Below, one piece after another: positions 48,561 through 58,235 of a stretch of DNA of 64,000 nucleotides. Source of the stretch: JAFGPS01 sp964628465 (GTDB lineage: Bacteria > Planctomycetota > Phycisphaerae > Sedimentisphaerales > Anaerobacaceae). Location of the stretch: positions 11,841 through 75,840 of the forward strand of contig CAZVOA010000016.1 of the NCBI GenBank assembly GCA_964628465.1, read 5' to 3'. The position numbers and the translations under genes were made by a program. Positions within the stretch are counted from its first letter, which is position 1, and the number at the start of each line of letters is the position of its first letter. A model generated the notes under the pieces. It did no database searches and was not told the origin of the DNA. It worked only from the letters and a program-made list of their open reading frames with translations.

Positions 48561-51305
48561 ATGGGTAGATGTAAAAGGCTAAGTGTTTTAGCATGTCTAA
48601 TTCTTGTATTAAACTGTTCCGCGCAAACTATCAATCTGGAAGATTCTGATGTCGAAACATACACATTAAATCCTTCATATTTCTCATGGCCGACATATAA
48701 CGATACAGGAGAACTGATAGGCCGTTTTCCTAAAGAACAGGCACATTTTGCATTCGATCTTTCCAGCATACCTTACAATTCTACTATTGTATCAGCTACA
48801 TTTTCCGCATATTTTGATAATGGCTCTTCTACTCCGAGCCAAAGGAATTTATACTACAATCCGGATGATAGTTGGACAAAAGTAGTTTACACGCAGGATC
48901 CTGGCAATTCAGTTACAGGCAGCGGGATTATCGGTTCACTTTGGCATACCGAATTACCTGATGATGGTTATGTCTGGAAAACAATAACACTTTCATACAA
49001 TGGTTGGGAAAATGATATAGCTGATGGACTTTTATCCATAATTGTTACTGACGGTCAATCAGGAGCGATTGGTCTTTTTCCCGGTACTACTGGTTATACA
49101 TGGGGCGTACTGAAAGAACCGGAATTAATTCTTACCGTTATAACCAACCCAACACCAATAACAGTCATATCACCCAATGGAGGTGAATCATACAATACTG
49201 GTACAATACAAACAATTTCATGGAATTCTACCGCGGCAGCAGGAAATAACGTCAAAATCGAATTATATAAGGATGGAGCATATTTATTAGATATCGCGGT
49301 TTCAACAATGAACGACGGTGCATATACATGGTTGATTCCTTCACACCTGTCGGATAGCACAAAATACAAGATAAAAATAGTCGATACAAGCGATTCTTCA
49401 ATATACGACTTTAGCAATACTTTTTTTAATATCACCAATCCCTCTCAGGAACAGAGTTCATTGCAGTTTCTATCTCCGGAATATTCAGTGAGTGAAAAAA
49501 CCGGAGGAATTCGAATTTACGTTAGCCGAACCGGAAGTTCTTCCGGCATTGCAAGCGTGAATTATAATACATCTAATAATACCGCTTCAGCAGGCTCTGA
49601 CTATACTCAGACATCAGGGATGTTATTATGGACGGATGGAGATACACAGAATAAGCATATCGATATTGCAATAATTAAAGATGGTATCAATGAAACTAAT
49701 GAAACGTTTACTGTTAGTCTCAAAGACGCAATTGGAGCAAACCTTGGGAGTCCCAATCAGGCAACTATAATTATTACAGATAACGACCAGCCTAATTATA
49801 ACGTTGATCCGCCCATTGTTAATACTCTTTCTTCAATTGATATAACCTCAAATACAGCAACATTGGTTGGATTACTGTTAAATGATGGTTCTGATGAAGT
49901 AGAAGAAGACTGTATTTGCAGATTCTCATATTGGAAAACCGGAGATACGCATAATGTTACTACAACTGAATGGCAAAGCGGAATAAGCCAGTACCAGAAT
50001 TTCAGTGCAACAATATCCGGCTTAAGCCCAAACACAATATATTCGTTTTGTGCACAGGCAGGAAACTCTGCGGGAACGGTTATTGGGAACACTAAAAAGC
50101 TTAAAACTTATCCGGACCCTAATCTGCCTCCTGCAGCTTTTGATGTTAATGAACCAAATACGCTTTTAATCCAGAATTTTGTTAAAGACTTCTATGAGGA
50201 CCCGAATTGGCCGCATAAAAATCAGGGCTTTTTAACTTATGTTGAAAAAGCTGGAAATCTCAATGAGATAGATTACAACGACTCATTTTATTTAGTACCT
50301 ATTTCTGAAAAGTCTTCAAAAATCATCTCGTTGATTTCGATAAAAAAGCAAAATAGTCAGGTTGTTAATTTTTATGAATTATCAAAAGATGTAAGAGTTG
50401 ATAATGCAAAGGATCCATTGCTTGAACTAAGCATCTATGATACCAGACTAAATGAGCCTAATATATATTCCGAAAACTATCTAAAATTCTGGCTTGCGGA
50501 TGACTCTTTTAAGGGAAAGACTGTAACTATACAAAAAGTATCATCAGACCCGAATATTACATATCCTGTTTGGGATATAAACGAAATTATTAATAGAAAT
50601 GGCAGGAAAATGCCGTTAGACGATTTGGATGATCAAAAACAAAACAAACCATACGCGTGGTTCACTATTTCCACAACCAGAAATATTTTAGATATAAATG
50701 AAGACGGAATTGTTAATCTGGCTGATTATAATCTTTTGTTAACTGACTTTAATAAAGAGGGAAAATACAGAAGTGATATTGCCAGTACAAAGAAAAATGT
50801 CACTGTAATGGGGATTCCTGATGGAATAGTTGATACTGCTGATGAGACTGTCTTTATTACAGAATATAATAAAATGTATCCTGATAATCCTATTACAGAA
50901 AATACCGAAGTGCTGCTCGAGGGCTTCGAAGGCGTCATAGATGGGGCTTTTATTTCTTCCGGAAATTCCAACTGGACCAAAAGCAATGAAGCATATCAGG
51001 GAATCTTCAGTATTAAATCAGGAGATATTGAGGACAACCAAACCTCAATTCTGGAAATCACTATGGAAATTCCGAAAGGGAAAATTAATTTCTGGGTAAA
51101 GGTTTCTTCTGAATTAAATTACGACCCATTAGTATTCTATATTAATAACGAACTAAAAGGCAAATGGTCCGGACAACAGGATTGGCAGGAAGTGTCATAT
51201 CAGATAGCCCCAGGGACTTATACTTTAAGATGGGTATATGTGAAAGACAACTCAATTTCCAATTGGCAGGATTCGGTATGGATCGATAATGTATCTATCT
51301 ATTAA
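48561..51305 (+). CDS. Large secreted modular protein with dockerin repeats
   Basis: 914 residues. Signal peptide, then a DNRLRE/disaggregatase-type beta domain (about 25-195), a Kre9-like Ser/Thr domain (about 198-290, SPNGGESYNTGTIQTISWNS), a Calx-beta domain (about 298-407, SVSEKTGGIRIYVSRTG), a fibronectin-III-like domain (about 420-515), an unrecognised part, a type I dockerin region (about 700-770, DINEDGIVNLADYNLLLTDF and PDGIVDTADETVFITEY with Ca2+ ligands), and a C-terminal jelly roll ending DSVWIDNVSIY. No catalytic site is seen. It looks like a surface or scaffold component. AAGGATGGATT leads the ATG, and a terminator follows. Confidence 0.85.
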   Translation: MGRCKRLSVLACLILVLNCSAQTINLEDSDVETYTLNPSYFSWPTYNDTGELIGRFPKEQAHFAFDLSSIPYNSTIVSATFSAYFDNGSSTPSQRNLYYNPDDSWTKVVYTQDPGNSVTGSGIIGSLWHTELPDDGYVWKTITLSYNGWENDIADGLLSIIVTDGQSGAIGLFPGTTGYTWGVLKEPELILTVITNPTPITVISPNGGESYNTGTIQTISWNSTAAAGNNVKIELYKDGAYLLDIAVSTMNDGAYTWLIPSHLSDSTKYKIKIVDTSDSSIYDFSNTFFNITNPSQEQSSLQFLSPEYSVSEKTGGIRIYVSRTGSSSGIASVNYNTSNNTASAGSDYTQTSGMLLWTDGDTQNKHIDIAIIKDGINETNETFTVSLKDAIGANLGSPNQATIIITDNDQPNYNVDPPIVNTLSSIDITSNTATLVGLLLNDGSDEVEEDCICRFSYWKTGDTHNVTTTEWQSGISQYQNFSATISGLSPNTIYSFCAQAGNSAGTVIGNTKKLKTYPDPNLPPAAFDVNEPNTLLIQNFVKDFYEDPNWPHKNQGFLTYVEKAGNLNEIDYNDSFYLVPISEKSSKIISLISIKKQNSQVVNFYELSKDVRVDNAKDPLLELSIYDTRLNEPNIYSENYLKFWLADDSFKGKTVTIQKVSSDPNITYPVWDINEIINRNGRKMPLDDLDDQKQNKPYAWFTISTTRNILDINEDGIVNLADYNLLLTDFNKEGKYRSDIASTKKNVTVMGIPDGIVDTADETVFITEYNKMYPDNPITENTEVLLEGFEGVIDGAFISSGNSNWTKSNEAYQGIFSIKSGDIEDNQTSILEITMEIPKGKINFWVKVSSELNYDPLVFYINNELKGKWSGQQDWQEVSYQIAPGTYTLRWVYVKDNSISNWQDSVWIDNVSIY

Positions 51306-51337
51306 AATATTATTACCTCATATTATAATAATTTATT

Positions 51338-51371
51338 AAAGGCTGTTAGCGTCAACTGGCAGCCTTTTTTT
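51338..51371 (+). terminator. Rho-independent terminator after the dockerin gene
   Basis: AAAGGCTG / CAGCCTTT 8-bp stem, 14-base loop, then a T-run, 33 bases past the stop codon. Confidence 0.85.
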
Positions 51372-51423
51372 ATTATTAAATCATAAATTCCGTTTTTTCT
51401 TTTTTTTGTTTAATCATTATAAA

Positions 51424-51475
51424 AGCCTCTGTGCACAGCGGAACAGCTAAAAGCATATTATTTAACACAGAGGCT
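51424..51475. repeat. Long inverted repeat, possible structured RNA
   Basis: AGCCTCTGTG (51424-51433) and CACAGAGGCT (51466-51475), perfect 10-bp arms, 32-base loop. The left arm also starts a self-palindrome CTGTGCACAG, so two pairings compete. Confidence 0.5.
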
Positions 51476-51647
51476 CTTAATTCAATGTAATAACTTTAAA
51501 TACAAAAAATACATTCTTTTGTTCACAATATTGTTTTTTTCTATGTATTATTATTTTTCGCGGCAGGCATATAATGACAAGCTTAACGATTTGGAGTTAC
51601 TATTTTGAATAAAACATAGTATAATAGAAAAAAAACAAGGTTTATCA

Positions 51648-52244
51648 ATGAAAGGTTATATTATGGCTTTTACATTATCACTTGGTTCAAAGGCTCCTGA
51701 TTTTTCTCTTCCGGCCACAGACGGCAATACATACTCACTCAGGGATTTCAAAGACGCGAAAGTTCTGGTCATCTTTTTCACATGCAATCACTGTCCTTAT
51801 GTTACTGGTTCAGACGAAATTACACGTCAGACAGCGGAAAATTTCAAATCTCATGGTGTCAGGTTTGTCGGTATCAACTCAAACAGTCAAAATACTTACG
51901 AAGAAGATTCATACGAAAATATGGTAAAACGTATGGATGAGAAAAAGTTTCCATGGCTTTACCTTTATGACCAAACGCAAGATGTTGCACGAGCTTACGG
52001 TGCATTGCGTACTCCGCATTTTTTCGTTTTTAACAAAGAAAGAAAACTTGTATATACCGGCAGAGGAATTGACAATCCCCGCGAAAGCAGCAAGATGACT
52101 GTCAATGATTTGCAAAATGCCATTAAAGAGTTACTGGAAGGCAGAAAAATAACTACGCCGCTAACAAACCCCATCGGCTGCAATGTAAAATGGGAAGGCA
52201 AAGATGCCCACTGGATGCCGGCTGATGCTTGCGACCTGGTTTAG
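51648..52244 (+). CDS. Thioredoxin-fold AhpC/TSA-type redox protein
   Basis: 198 residues. APDFSLPATDGNTYSLRDF then FFTCNHCPYVTGSDEI, with a CxxC pair (CNHC), then PHFFVFNKERKLVYTGRGIDN. The family is the small cytosolic thioredoxin-like/peroxiredoxin group common in Bacteroidetes and planctomycetes. The CNHCPYV motif differs from CGPC, and its exact activity is unknown. A second ATG 15 bases in (MAFTLSL) also has a usable ribosome-binding site, so the start is uncertain. DUF1294 follows after 16 bases. Confidence 0.88.
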   Translation: MKGYIMAFTLSLGSKAPDFSLPATDGNTYSLRDFKDAKVLVIFFTCNHCPYVTGSDEITRQTAENFKSHGVRFVGINSNSQNTYEEDSYENMVKRMDEKKFPWLYLYDQTQDVARAYGALRTPHFFVFNKERKLVYTGRGIDNPRESSKMTVNDLQNAIKELLEGRKITTPLTNPIGCNVKWEGKDAHWMPADACDLV

Positions 52245-52260
52245 AATTTAATTCAGTGAA

Positions 52261-52623
52261 ATGAAAAATAATATTCAAAATCCCTATAAGTTTTACTTCT
52301 TGATTGCCTTTGGGGTATTGACAATCATAGTGATTGCCCTTTGGAAATTGACCGCTATACATCCTTTATGGATATACCTGATTGCAATCAGTTTGCTTAC
52401 ATTTTGCTTTTACGGCAATGATAAGTATCAGGCGATACGCCAAAAAAGCAGAATTCCTGAGTTAGTGCTTCACATTCTGGCATTGGCAGGCGGCAGTATA
52501 GGAGCTTTAGCGGGACAACTAATTTTCCACCATAAAACGAAAAAACTAAAATTCCAGGTGATATTTATTTTGATTGCCGCGGCGCAAATAAGCCTGATTA
52601 TATGGTGGCTAAAAATTAAATAA
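52261..52623 (+). CDS. DUF1294 membrane protein
   Basis: 120 residues with three spans. The DUF1294 signature is clear: YGNDKYQAIRQKSRIPELVL, then LAGGSIGALAGQLIFHHKTK and KFQVIF. Many homologues carry an N-terminal cold-shock domain; here it is replaced by a short hydrophobic segment. The function is unknown. It overlaps nothing and sits 16 bases after the thioredoxin-fold gene. Confidence 0.85.
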   Translation: MKNNIQNPYKFYFLIAFGVLTIIVIALWKLTAIHPLWIYLIAISLLTFCFYGNDKYQAIRQKSRIPELVLHILALAGGSIGALAGQLIFHHKTKKLKFQVIFILIAAAQISLIIWWLKIK

Positions 52624-52700
52624 CTGATAGATTATTTAAAAAAATATCTTCACACAGATTTCAGAGAACAACTATACAAAATCCGACGCACACGATAAGA

Positions 52701-55700
52701 TTACGGAACATTACTCATACGCAATATAATGTTTATACTACCACCACTATCACCTTGAGTATCATTATAACGAGGAGTTATAAATCTAATACGTTCCTGC
52801 TTTTCCAGTATATCCTCTGTTAACAGGATTTCAGCAATTTCTTCCAAACGAGTCTTAGCTATTGCAAGACTTGCATCCCTTGTTCTGCGTCCAGCCGCAT
52901 GTGCCGAACCTGCTCTTATTCTTTCGAGCAAATCATCAATAGCTCTTTCTTTAAGCCCTATTTTTCTTTCTGTTTCCTGTAAAAGCTGAATTTTCTCCGC
53001 GGTCCAGTTAGATATACCCGCAGCATATGCCGCCTTTGTTTCAGAAGCAAGCCTATCTCTTTCCACATATAACTCAGTTTTATCCTGCTTCAGTTTGGAC
53101 ACAAGTTGAATTGTGCTGACGCTTGATGGATTCATGAGAGTATTGGCATATTCGATATCGCCGCCTCCCAATTCATGGCGAATTGTAGCGGTGAGCTTTT
53201 TATCTTTTTTGAGCTGTGTGATTAAAGTTTCAATTTTTTGTAATTGCTCATCTGACAGAGTTGTTACTCCTGGAGTATATTGGAAAACAAAAGTTTCCAG
53301 TTCCTTCTGTTCTTTTTCTTCTATTCCCAAAACACTTGTAAGTGTTCCTGCAATACGGAAAGGTGAATTCGCTACAGCATTTGCAATTAATGCAGCTGTT
53401 GCGCCAACAGCGGCACTGGCAATCTGTCCGCCTGAAATGCCTTTTTCACCAATTTTAAATGAAACAGGCAGCTTTATCGCACCGCCCGAATCCTGTAGAA
53501 TAAAAAGTACCGTATCGAGTGATACAGGAAGAGCTAAAAGCTTTTGCAAAAATCCATCTGGTGGTTCCGTAAGCGAAAGATCAGTAAAAACAATTTGAGT
53601 TTTTGTTGATAAAGTGCCTTCTTTCCTGAATCGCAAATCTACACTTGTGTCCAACACGCCATCATTCAGTGTCATCCCAGCCTTACCCGCGGTTCCCTTG
53701 AAATTAACCAGTTCCATTCCGCTAAGACCAACTTTTACCCAGCCTTCAGGTTTGGGATACAGAACCAGATTTCCTGTTGCTGAAAGCTCCTGAAACAGGA
53801 TACGCTGTTCCATATTCAGACCTTTAGAATTCTGGCCCAGTTGCGATGCTGTGAGATTATTGGAATCAGTTGCTGTTTTTGTTTTCCCTTTCCGTGGAAG
53901 AGATACTTCGCCGGAGGTCAGCATAGCGTTAAATCTGATTGGTCCTGCTTTTTCAGCATTTGTATAGCCGCGAAGCTCGAAATCCAAACCTTTTAAGGGA
54001 ATACTCATAGCCGGCTCACTTGTTTTGTCAGTAAAAACAAAATCTATGCCATTAACAAGAATCTGATCAACACGAATCTCAGGCTTTTGTACATTAACAT
54101 CCTGTATTTCTTCATTGTTAATCTCTGTTTTATTTTTTTCCACATTAGCAACTTCAACATTATTAACATCATTAACATCTTTACTGGTAGTTTTTAACGT
54201 CAATCCGAGAACATGCAATCCATCATTTTCCATCGTAATTGTTCCCTTTGGATTTACTAAACCGACCTCTTTAACATAGATGTTCTTTTTTATTAAATCC
54301 AGTCTGGGAATATTAATGCTGAACTCATCGAAACCAGCCAATGTCACGTCCTTCTCGCTGTCAGCATATTTTATATTCTTCAGAATTAAATCAATACCAA
54401 ATGGCTTGTTGAAATCAAATCCTAAAACATTTTCACGGCCAATATCCAGGGTTAAATCCGCGCTGCCGGAGAACTGACTGCTGCTGAGACTATTTGAGTC
54501 AATCATTTTTTCCAAATCAGGCATTATGCCTGTTAATCGCGAAATATTGATTTCTTTTAAATCCAGATTGGCGGTAAATCGCGGCTTAGCGGTAAAAAGA
54601 AATAGCTCTGTTCTAAAAGCCAATGACTCCATGAGCGGCTGAACCTTTCCTGTTATGTCTATACTCACGATGGAATTAGGGTCAGATTCATCCTCGAACA
54701 TTTTTATCGGCTGATTATTACGCACTTTAAAATCTGATACGATGAGTGGTTCTGAATCAGGTTTTGTATGGTCTTTTAAAGTTAACTTATTAAGCTGTAA
54801 ATCAAGAGTATCAAGCGTAAGTTCAAGAGGTTTGCTCGGTTTGCCTGCGGTGCCTTTTATTGTACTTTGGACTTGTCCAGGAGTATTTACTTCTGCTGTG
54901 ACATTTGTAATTTTTTCTGTACCGGATGACACGGAATCTTCGGATTTAAAATCAAGCCCCAATATACTGAAAGCACCGTCAGCTTTTTGTTCCCCCGATG
55001 TTTCCAGCCCACTGATCGAAACTTCTTTTATTGCGGCTATACCAGCATTAGAATCAATTCTTTCAATTAAAGCTTTAGCCGTGTTAAACTTTAGCAAAGG
55101 TTCCTGTGTCGAATTATTGCTGTAATCAAGTTCGCTTATTTCAAGATTGATCTTGTTTCCACCAAGCTCATGTTTTCCGATTCCTGCGTTTAATTGAAAT
55201 TTCAACGCGGCGTCTTCAAGTGCTGGTTTTAAGCCTCCAGTAAAGTAAGAGGCTAAATTCTCTGTCTGAATTCCGGTGACGTCTATTGTCAAATTCGCTG
55301 TCTGTTCTGAAGTTTTTAATTGTACATTACCTGCAAGTTCGGCTTTACCAACCACGCCCGGAATCATGGCGTCAATTTTTATTGTAGAAGGCTGCGATTC
55401 CGCTCCAAAAGTAAAATTATTGAGATTTACATTTGTTATCAGCGTTTGTGATACCGCAGGTTCTACAAAATTGTCAGTCCAAAGTACTCGGCTGTTATTG
55501 ATACCAAAATCATTTATTTTAATTCCCGCACCTGATGATGTTTGTGTTGTTGTTTTCATATCAGAGGCAGACTCTTTTTGTATATCTATTGATTGTACAG
55601 GAAGAATTCTGATTCCAGCGACATTGAGATTACCTGCATGTTCGCGGCTAACAGCCAAGTATGGCTGATCTATCGCGACTTTCTCAATACTGATATTACC

Positions 55701-58223
55701 ATCCTTAATCTGAAGCTTTTCAATATCCATACTTTTCAGTGCAGCATAATTTGCATCATTGTCTCTCAGAACCGCATCGTGGATATTTACAGAGGCATTA
55801 AGGTTGCCTTCTGACCAATCAAGTTTGCCGGCCAAACCTGCTCGTAAGCCGCCATTTGCTATTGCCGCTTCAATCCCCAAATCACGCAGATACGGATTGA
55901 TTTTCTTTGCGGACAACTCTCTTCCAATTAATTCCAAACCAAGTGACATTCCCGATTTTCCGGCTGATAACGAACCAGTCAGTTCAATTTGTTCAGCAAT
56001 ATCCGGCGATTGAAGCCATGCCCGCAGTTTGGCTGGAGGAAGTGAATCGTGATTGAAATCCAGAACAAAATTTCCCAATTCAAAACCGAAATCATTTATA
56101 TCAAAAGATTCCGCGGGTGACACTGCTTTATCTGTGAACGTAACTTTATTATCATGCCATGAGAAACGCCCGATTTCAATGAGCGGCAGTGAATCTGCTG
56201 GATTCTTGACTTTATCCCCTGATACTGGCTGGGAGGATGCTGATAAATTGTCACTCATTTTTTCACTTGCTTTTGTACCTTTAAGCCTGAATCCAAAAAT
56301 ATCGAGTAATCCGTCTTCATTTCGTTCGAGAGCAATCTGCTGGCCTGAAATATCCACATTTTCGATTCTTGTTCTTTTCGTATTTGGATCGAAAGATATT
56401 CCATGAATGTCAATTGCTTTAAGACCAAAAAGCTGATTAGTGTCCTGAAGAATAACATTTGCAATTGAAGCTTCCCCACTCATTCTTCCATCATCAAGAG
56501 ATTGAAATACCGCGTTAACATCGCATGCAAACGTGCCGTTTTGATAGAGTGACTCAATACCAGTTTTTTCAAGATAGACAGCAACAGCATCCGGACGAAT
56601 TCCTTCGGCGGAAAGCTTTAATGAAGCCATTTTTCGATAAGAAAAAGGTTCGGTTGTCCCATTCAGCTTCAAGGTGTTTATTACTCCAGGAATACCCAGT
56701 TCCGCCTGTATATCCAATTGCTCTGCTGATGTAACATCCTGCGAATCTGCCCGCTTAATATCAAGATTTTTTAGATTAAAAGCCAAATCGGTTTTAGGAG
56801 AAACGGATTCGTCATGAATAATAAGCTGTAAATTTCCGAGTAAAACATTATCTACAACAAGCTCGAATGGTCGTGCTGTTTTTTGAGAAGATATGACCTT
56901 TTCTTCTTCTACTGCTGAACTAATGGAATCCGCGGGAACAGAAGCACTTTGTCGTGATTGGCGGCTAAATTTCAAACCTTCAGCGGAAAAGGCATTATCC
57001 GCTTCCTTCCACAACTGAGCGCGGCCCTCAGTCATTTCGATTTTAGAAATATGAATACTGTTTGCGTTTGCCATATTTGCGTCAATAGCAATCCGCTTTA
57101 AATAGAGATTTTCCTCTCCATCCGCGGTCATTACCATGTTACTCAAATCCGACTGAATATTCAGCACTTTTGGAATTGGCGCGGCGTTGCTCTGTTGAGA
57201 TAATATCTGCTCCTGTGATTTTTGAATTTCACTATTTAAAATGCTTTCAATTCCTCGCGTTTTAATATTACCATTACAACTTAGAGCGATGCTTTGAGCA
57301 TACGGCGAAATTCCAAGTCCGGCCATATAGTCATTTATAAGATGCGGATGCAGACCTTCAATAAATAAATTTACATCTGCAAGCAGATCCATTCCATTAC
57401 ACGAACCAGTCCCTTCTATAACAAGCTGATCCAGTATCGGTCGTGAAGAAAGGATAAGCTGAAATCTTGTTTTTCTTTTATCAGAACCCAAATCCGACAG
57501 GCGGACATTCATATCCAGACGACTCACAAGAACCGGTGTAAGGCTTTCATCGCGAAAGTTTATATGAACATGCTGCAAACGCATAGCGTCAAGCTTTACA
57601 GGTGGTGTCAGGTCAATCTCTTTGGCAATTGCATTTACATCCGTCGGTTCAGCAACGGAGGCAGCAACTTCTTTTTCTTTTGCCGGAGAAGTGGTTAAAA
57701 AACGCTGTAATTGTGGAAATTGTCCGTTTGAATCCCTGGTTATATTCACATCCATTCCATCAATTTCAACGCGTGGTATCACAAGCTGGTGAGACAGTAA
57801 TGTCGTAACTGATATATCTGCTTTGCAATATTCTATATATACAAATGATTCATTGCTGTCTGCGGGTTTTAACTCCATGTGCCATAACTCGGCATCACCG
57901 GTAAGAATGGAGAAATCCAGCCGCTCATATGAACATTGTAAATCATAACCTTTTATTGTTTTATTAATAATCCATGGCAGGGAAATCCACAGAGCAATTC
58001 GAAGAATAACAATAAGTACAATAAATACAGTCAAAATCCATAGAAGACGGCGTGACCATCGACGGCCTTTATTCTTTTTCACCGAACTATTTTTTTTATC
58101 TCCATCCCCGTCAGCCACAGAATTATTTTTTTGATTCCGGATTTCGTCAACGGGATTGTCTTTTGTCACGGTGTCTTTTGCTTCTTGTAGGGTCGCATGA
58201 TTTTTTTTATGTTTATGAGGCAT
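52701..58223 (-). CDS. Giant AsmA/DUF748-family envelope protein
   Basis: 1840 residues. The cytoplasmic start is charged (KHKKNHATLQEAKDTVTKDN); one span lies at about 55-80 (LLWILTVFIVLIVILRIALW). A very long repetitive beta-rich periplasmic part follows, with recurring AsmA-type units (VRIEN/VDIS-like, ITNVNLNNFTFG, VKEVGLVNPKGTITMENDG). Near the C-terminus are DUF748-typical SFKIGEKGISGGQIASAAVG, FVFQYTPGVTTLSDEQLQKIE and a coiled coil. AsmA/TamB relatives form bridges that carry phospholipids to the outer membrane. It is co-transcribed with the lipoprotein gene 12 bases upstream. Confidence 0.88.
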   Translation of the reverse strand: MPHKHKKNHATLQEAKDTVTKDNPVDEIRNQKNNSVADGDGDKKNSSVKKNKGRRWSRRLLWILTVFIVLIVILRIALWISLPWIINKTIKGYDLQCSYERLDFSILTGDAELWHMELKPADSNESFVYIEYCKADISVTTLLSHQLVIPRVEIDGMDVNITRDSNGQFPQLQRFLTTSPAKEKEVAASVAEPTDVNAIAKEIDLTPPVKLDAMRLQHVHINFRDESLTPVLVSRLDMNVRLSDLGSDKRKTRFQLILSSRPILDQLVIEGTGSCNGMDLLADVNLFIEGLHPHLINDYMAGLGISPYAQSIALSCNGNIKTRGIESILNSEIQKSQEQILSQQSNAAPIPKVLNIQSDLSNMVMTADGEENLYLKRIAIDANMANANSIHISKIEMTEGRAQLWKEADNAFSAEGLKFSRQSRQSASVPADSISSAVEEEKVISSQKTARPFELVVDNVLLGNLQLIIHDESVSPKTDLAFNLKNLDIKRADSQDVTSAEQLDIQAELGIPGVINTLKLNGTTEPFSYRKMASLKLSAEGIRPDAVAVYLEKTGIESLYQNGTFACDVNAVFQSLDDGRMSGEASIANVILQDTNQLFGLKAIDIHGISFDPNTKRTRIENVDISGQQIALERNEDGLLDIFGFRLKGTKASEKMSDNLSASSQPVSGDKVKNPADSLPLIEIGRFSWHDNKVTFTDKAVSPAESFDINDFGFELGNFVLDFNHDSLPPAKLRAWLQSPDIAEQIELTGSLSAGKSGMSLGLELIGRELSAKKINPYLRDLGIEAAIANGGLRAGLAGKLDWSEGNLNASVNIHDAVLRDNDANYAALKSMDIEKLQIKDGNISIEKVAIDQPYLAVSREHAGNLNVAGIRILPVQSIDIQKESASDMKTTTQTSSGAGIKINDFGINNSRVLWTDNFVEPAVSQTLITNVNLNNFTFGAESQPSTIKIDAMIPGVVGKAELAGNVQLKTSEQTANLTIDVTGIQTENLASYFTGGLKPALEDAALKFQLNAGIGKHELGGNKINLEISELDYSNNSTQEPLLKFNTAKALIERIDSNAGIAAIKEVSISGLETSGEQKADGAFSILGLDFKSEDSVSSGTEKITNVTAEVNTPGQVQSTIKGTAGKPSKPLELTLDTLDLQLNKLTLKDHTKPDSEPLIVSDFKVRNNQPIKMFEDESDPNSIVSIDITGKVQPLMESLAFRTELFLFTAKPRFTANLDLKEINISRLTGIMPDLEKMIDSNSLSSSQFSGSADLTLDIGRENVLGFDFNKPFGIDLILKNIKYADSEKDVTLAGFDEFSINIPRLDLIKKNIYVKEVGLVNPKGTITMENDGLHVLGLTLKTTSKDVNDVNNVEVANVEKNKTEINNEEIQDVNVQKPEIRVDQILVNGIDFVFTDKTSEPAMSIPLKGLDFELRGYTNAEKAGPIRFNAMLTSGEVSLPRKGKTKTATDSNNLTASQLGQNSKGLNMEQRILFQELSATGNLVLYPKPEGWVKVGLSGMELVNFKGTAGKAGMTLNDGVLDTSVDLRFRKEGTLSTKTQIVFTDLSLTEPPDGFLQKLLALPVSLDTVLFILQDSGGAIKLPVSFKIGEKGISGGQIASAAVGATAALIANAVANSPFRIAGTLTSVLGIEEKEQKELETFVFQYTPGVTTLSDEQLQKIETLITQLKKDKKLTATIRHELGGGDIEYANTLMNPSSVSTIQLVSKLKQDKTELYVERDRLASETKAAYAAGISNWTAEKIQLLQETERKIGLKERAIDDLLERIRAGSAHAAGRRTRDASLAIAKTRLEEIAEILLTEDILEKQERIRFITPRYNDTQGDSGGSINIILRMSNVP

Positions 58224-58235
58224 ATATGATGTCCT

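Larger units (their letters stand above)
51306..51647. other. Intergenic region with terminator and inverted repeat
   Basis: 342 AT-rich bases. Holds the terminator at 51338-51371 and a 10-bp inverted repeat at 51424-51475. A TATAAT at 51620-51625 could serve the downstream gene, but no -35 box fits. No open frame with a ribosome-binding site was seen. Confidence 0.6.

Noticed and set aside
53113..53598. A 161-codon plus-strand frame
   Set aside because: Antisense to the DUF748 gene; Ser-rich shadow typical of reversed reading.
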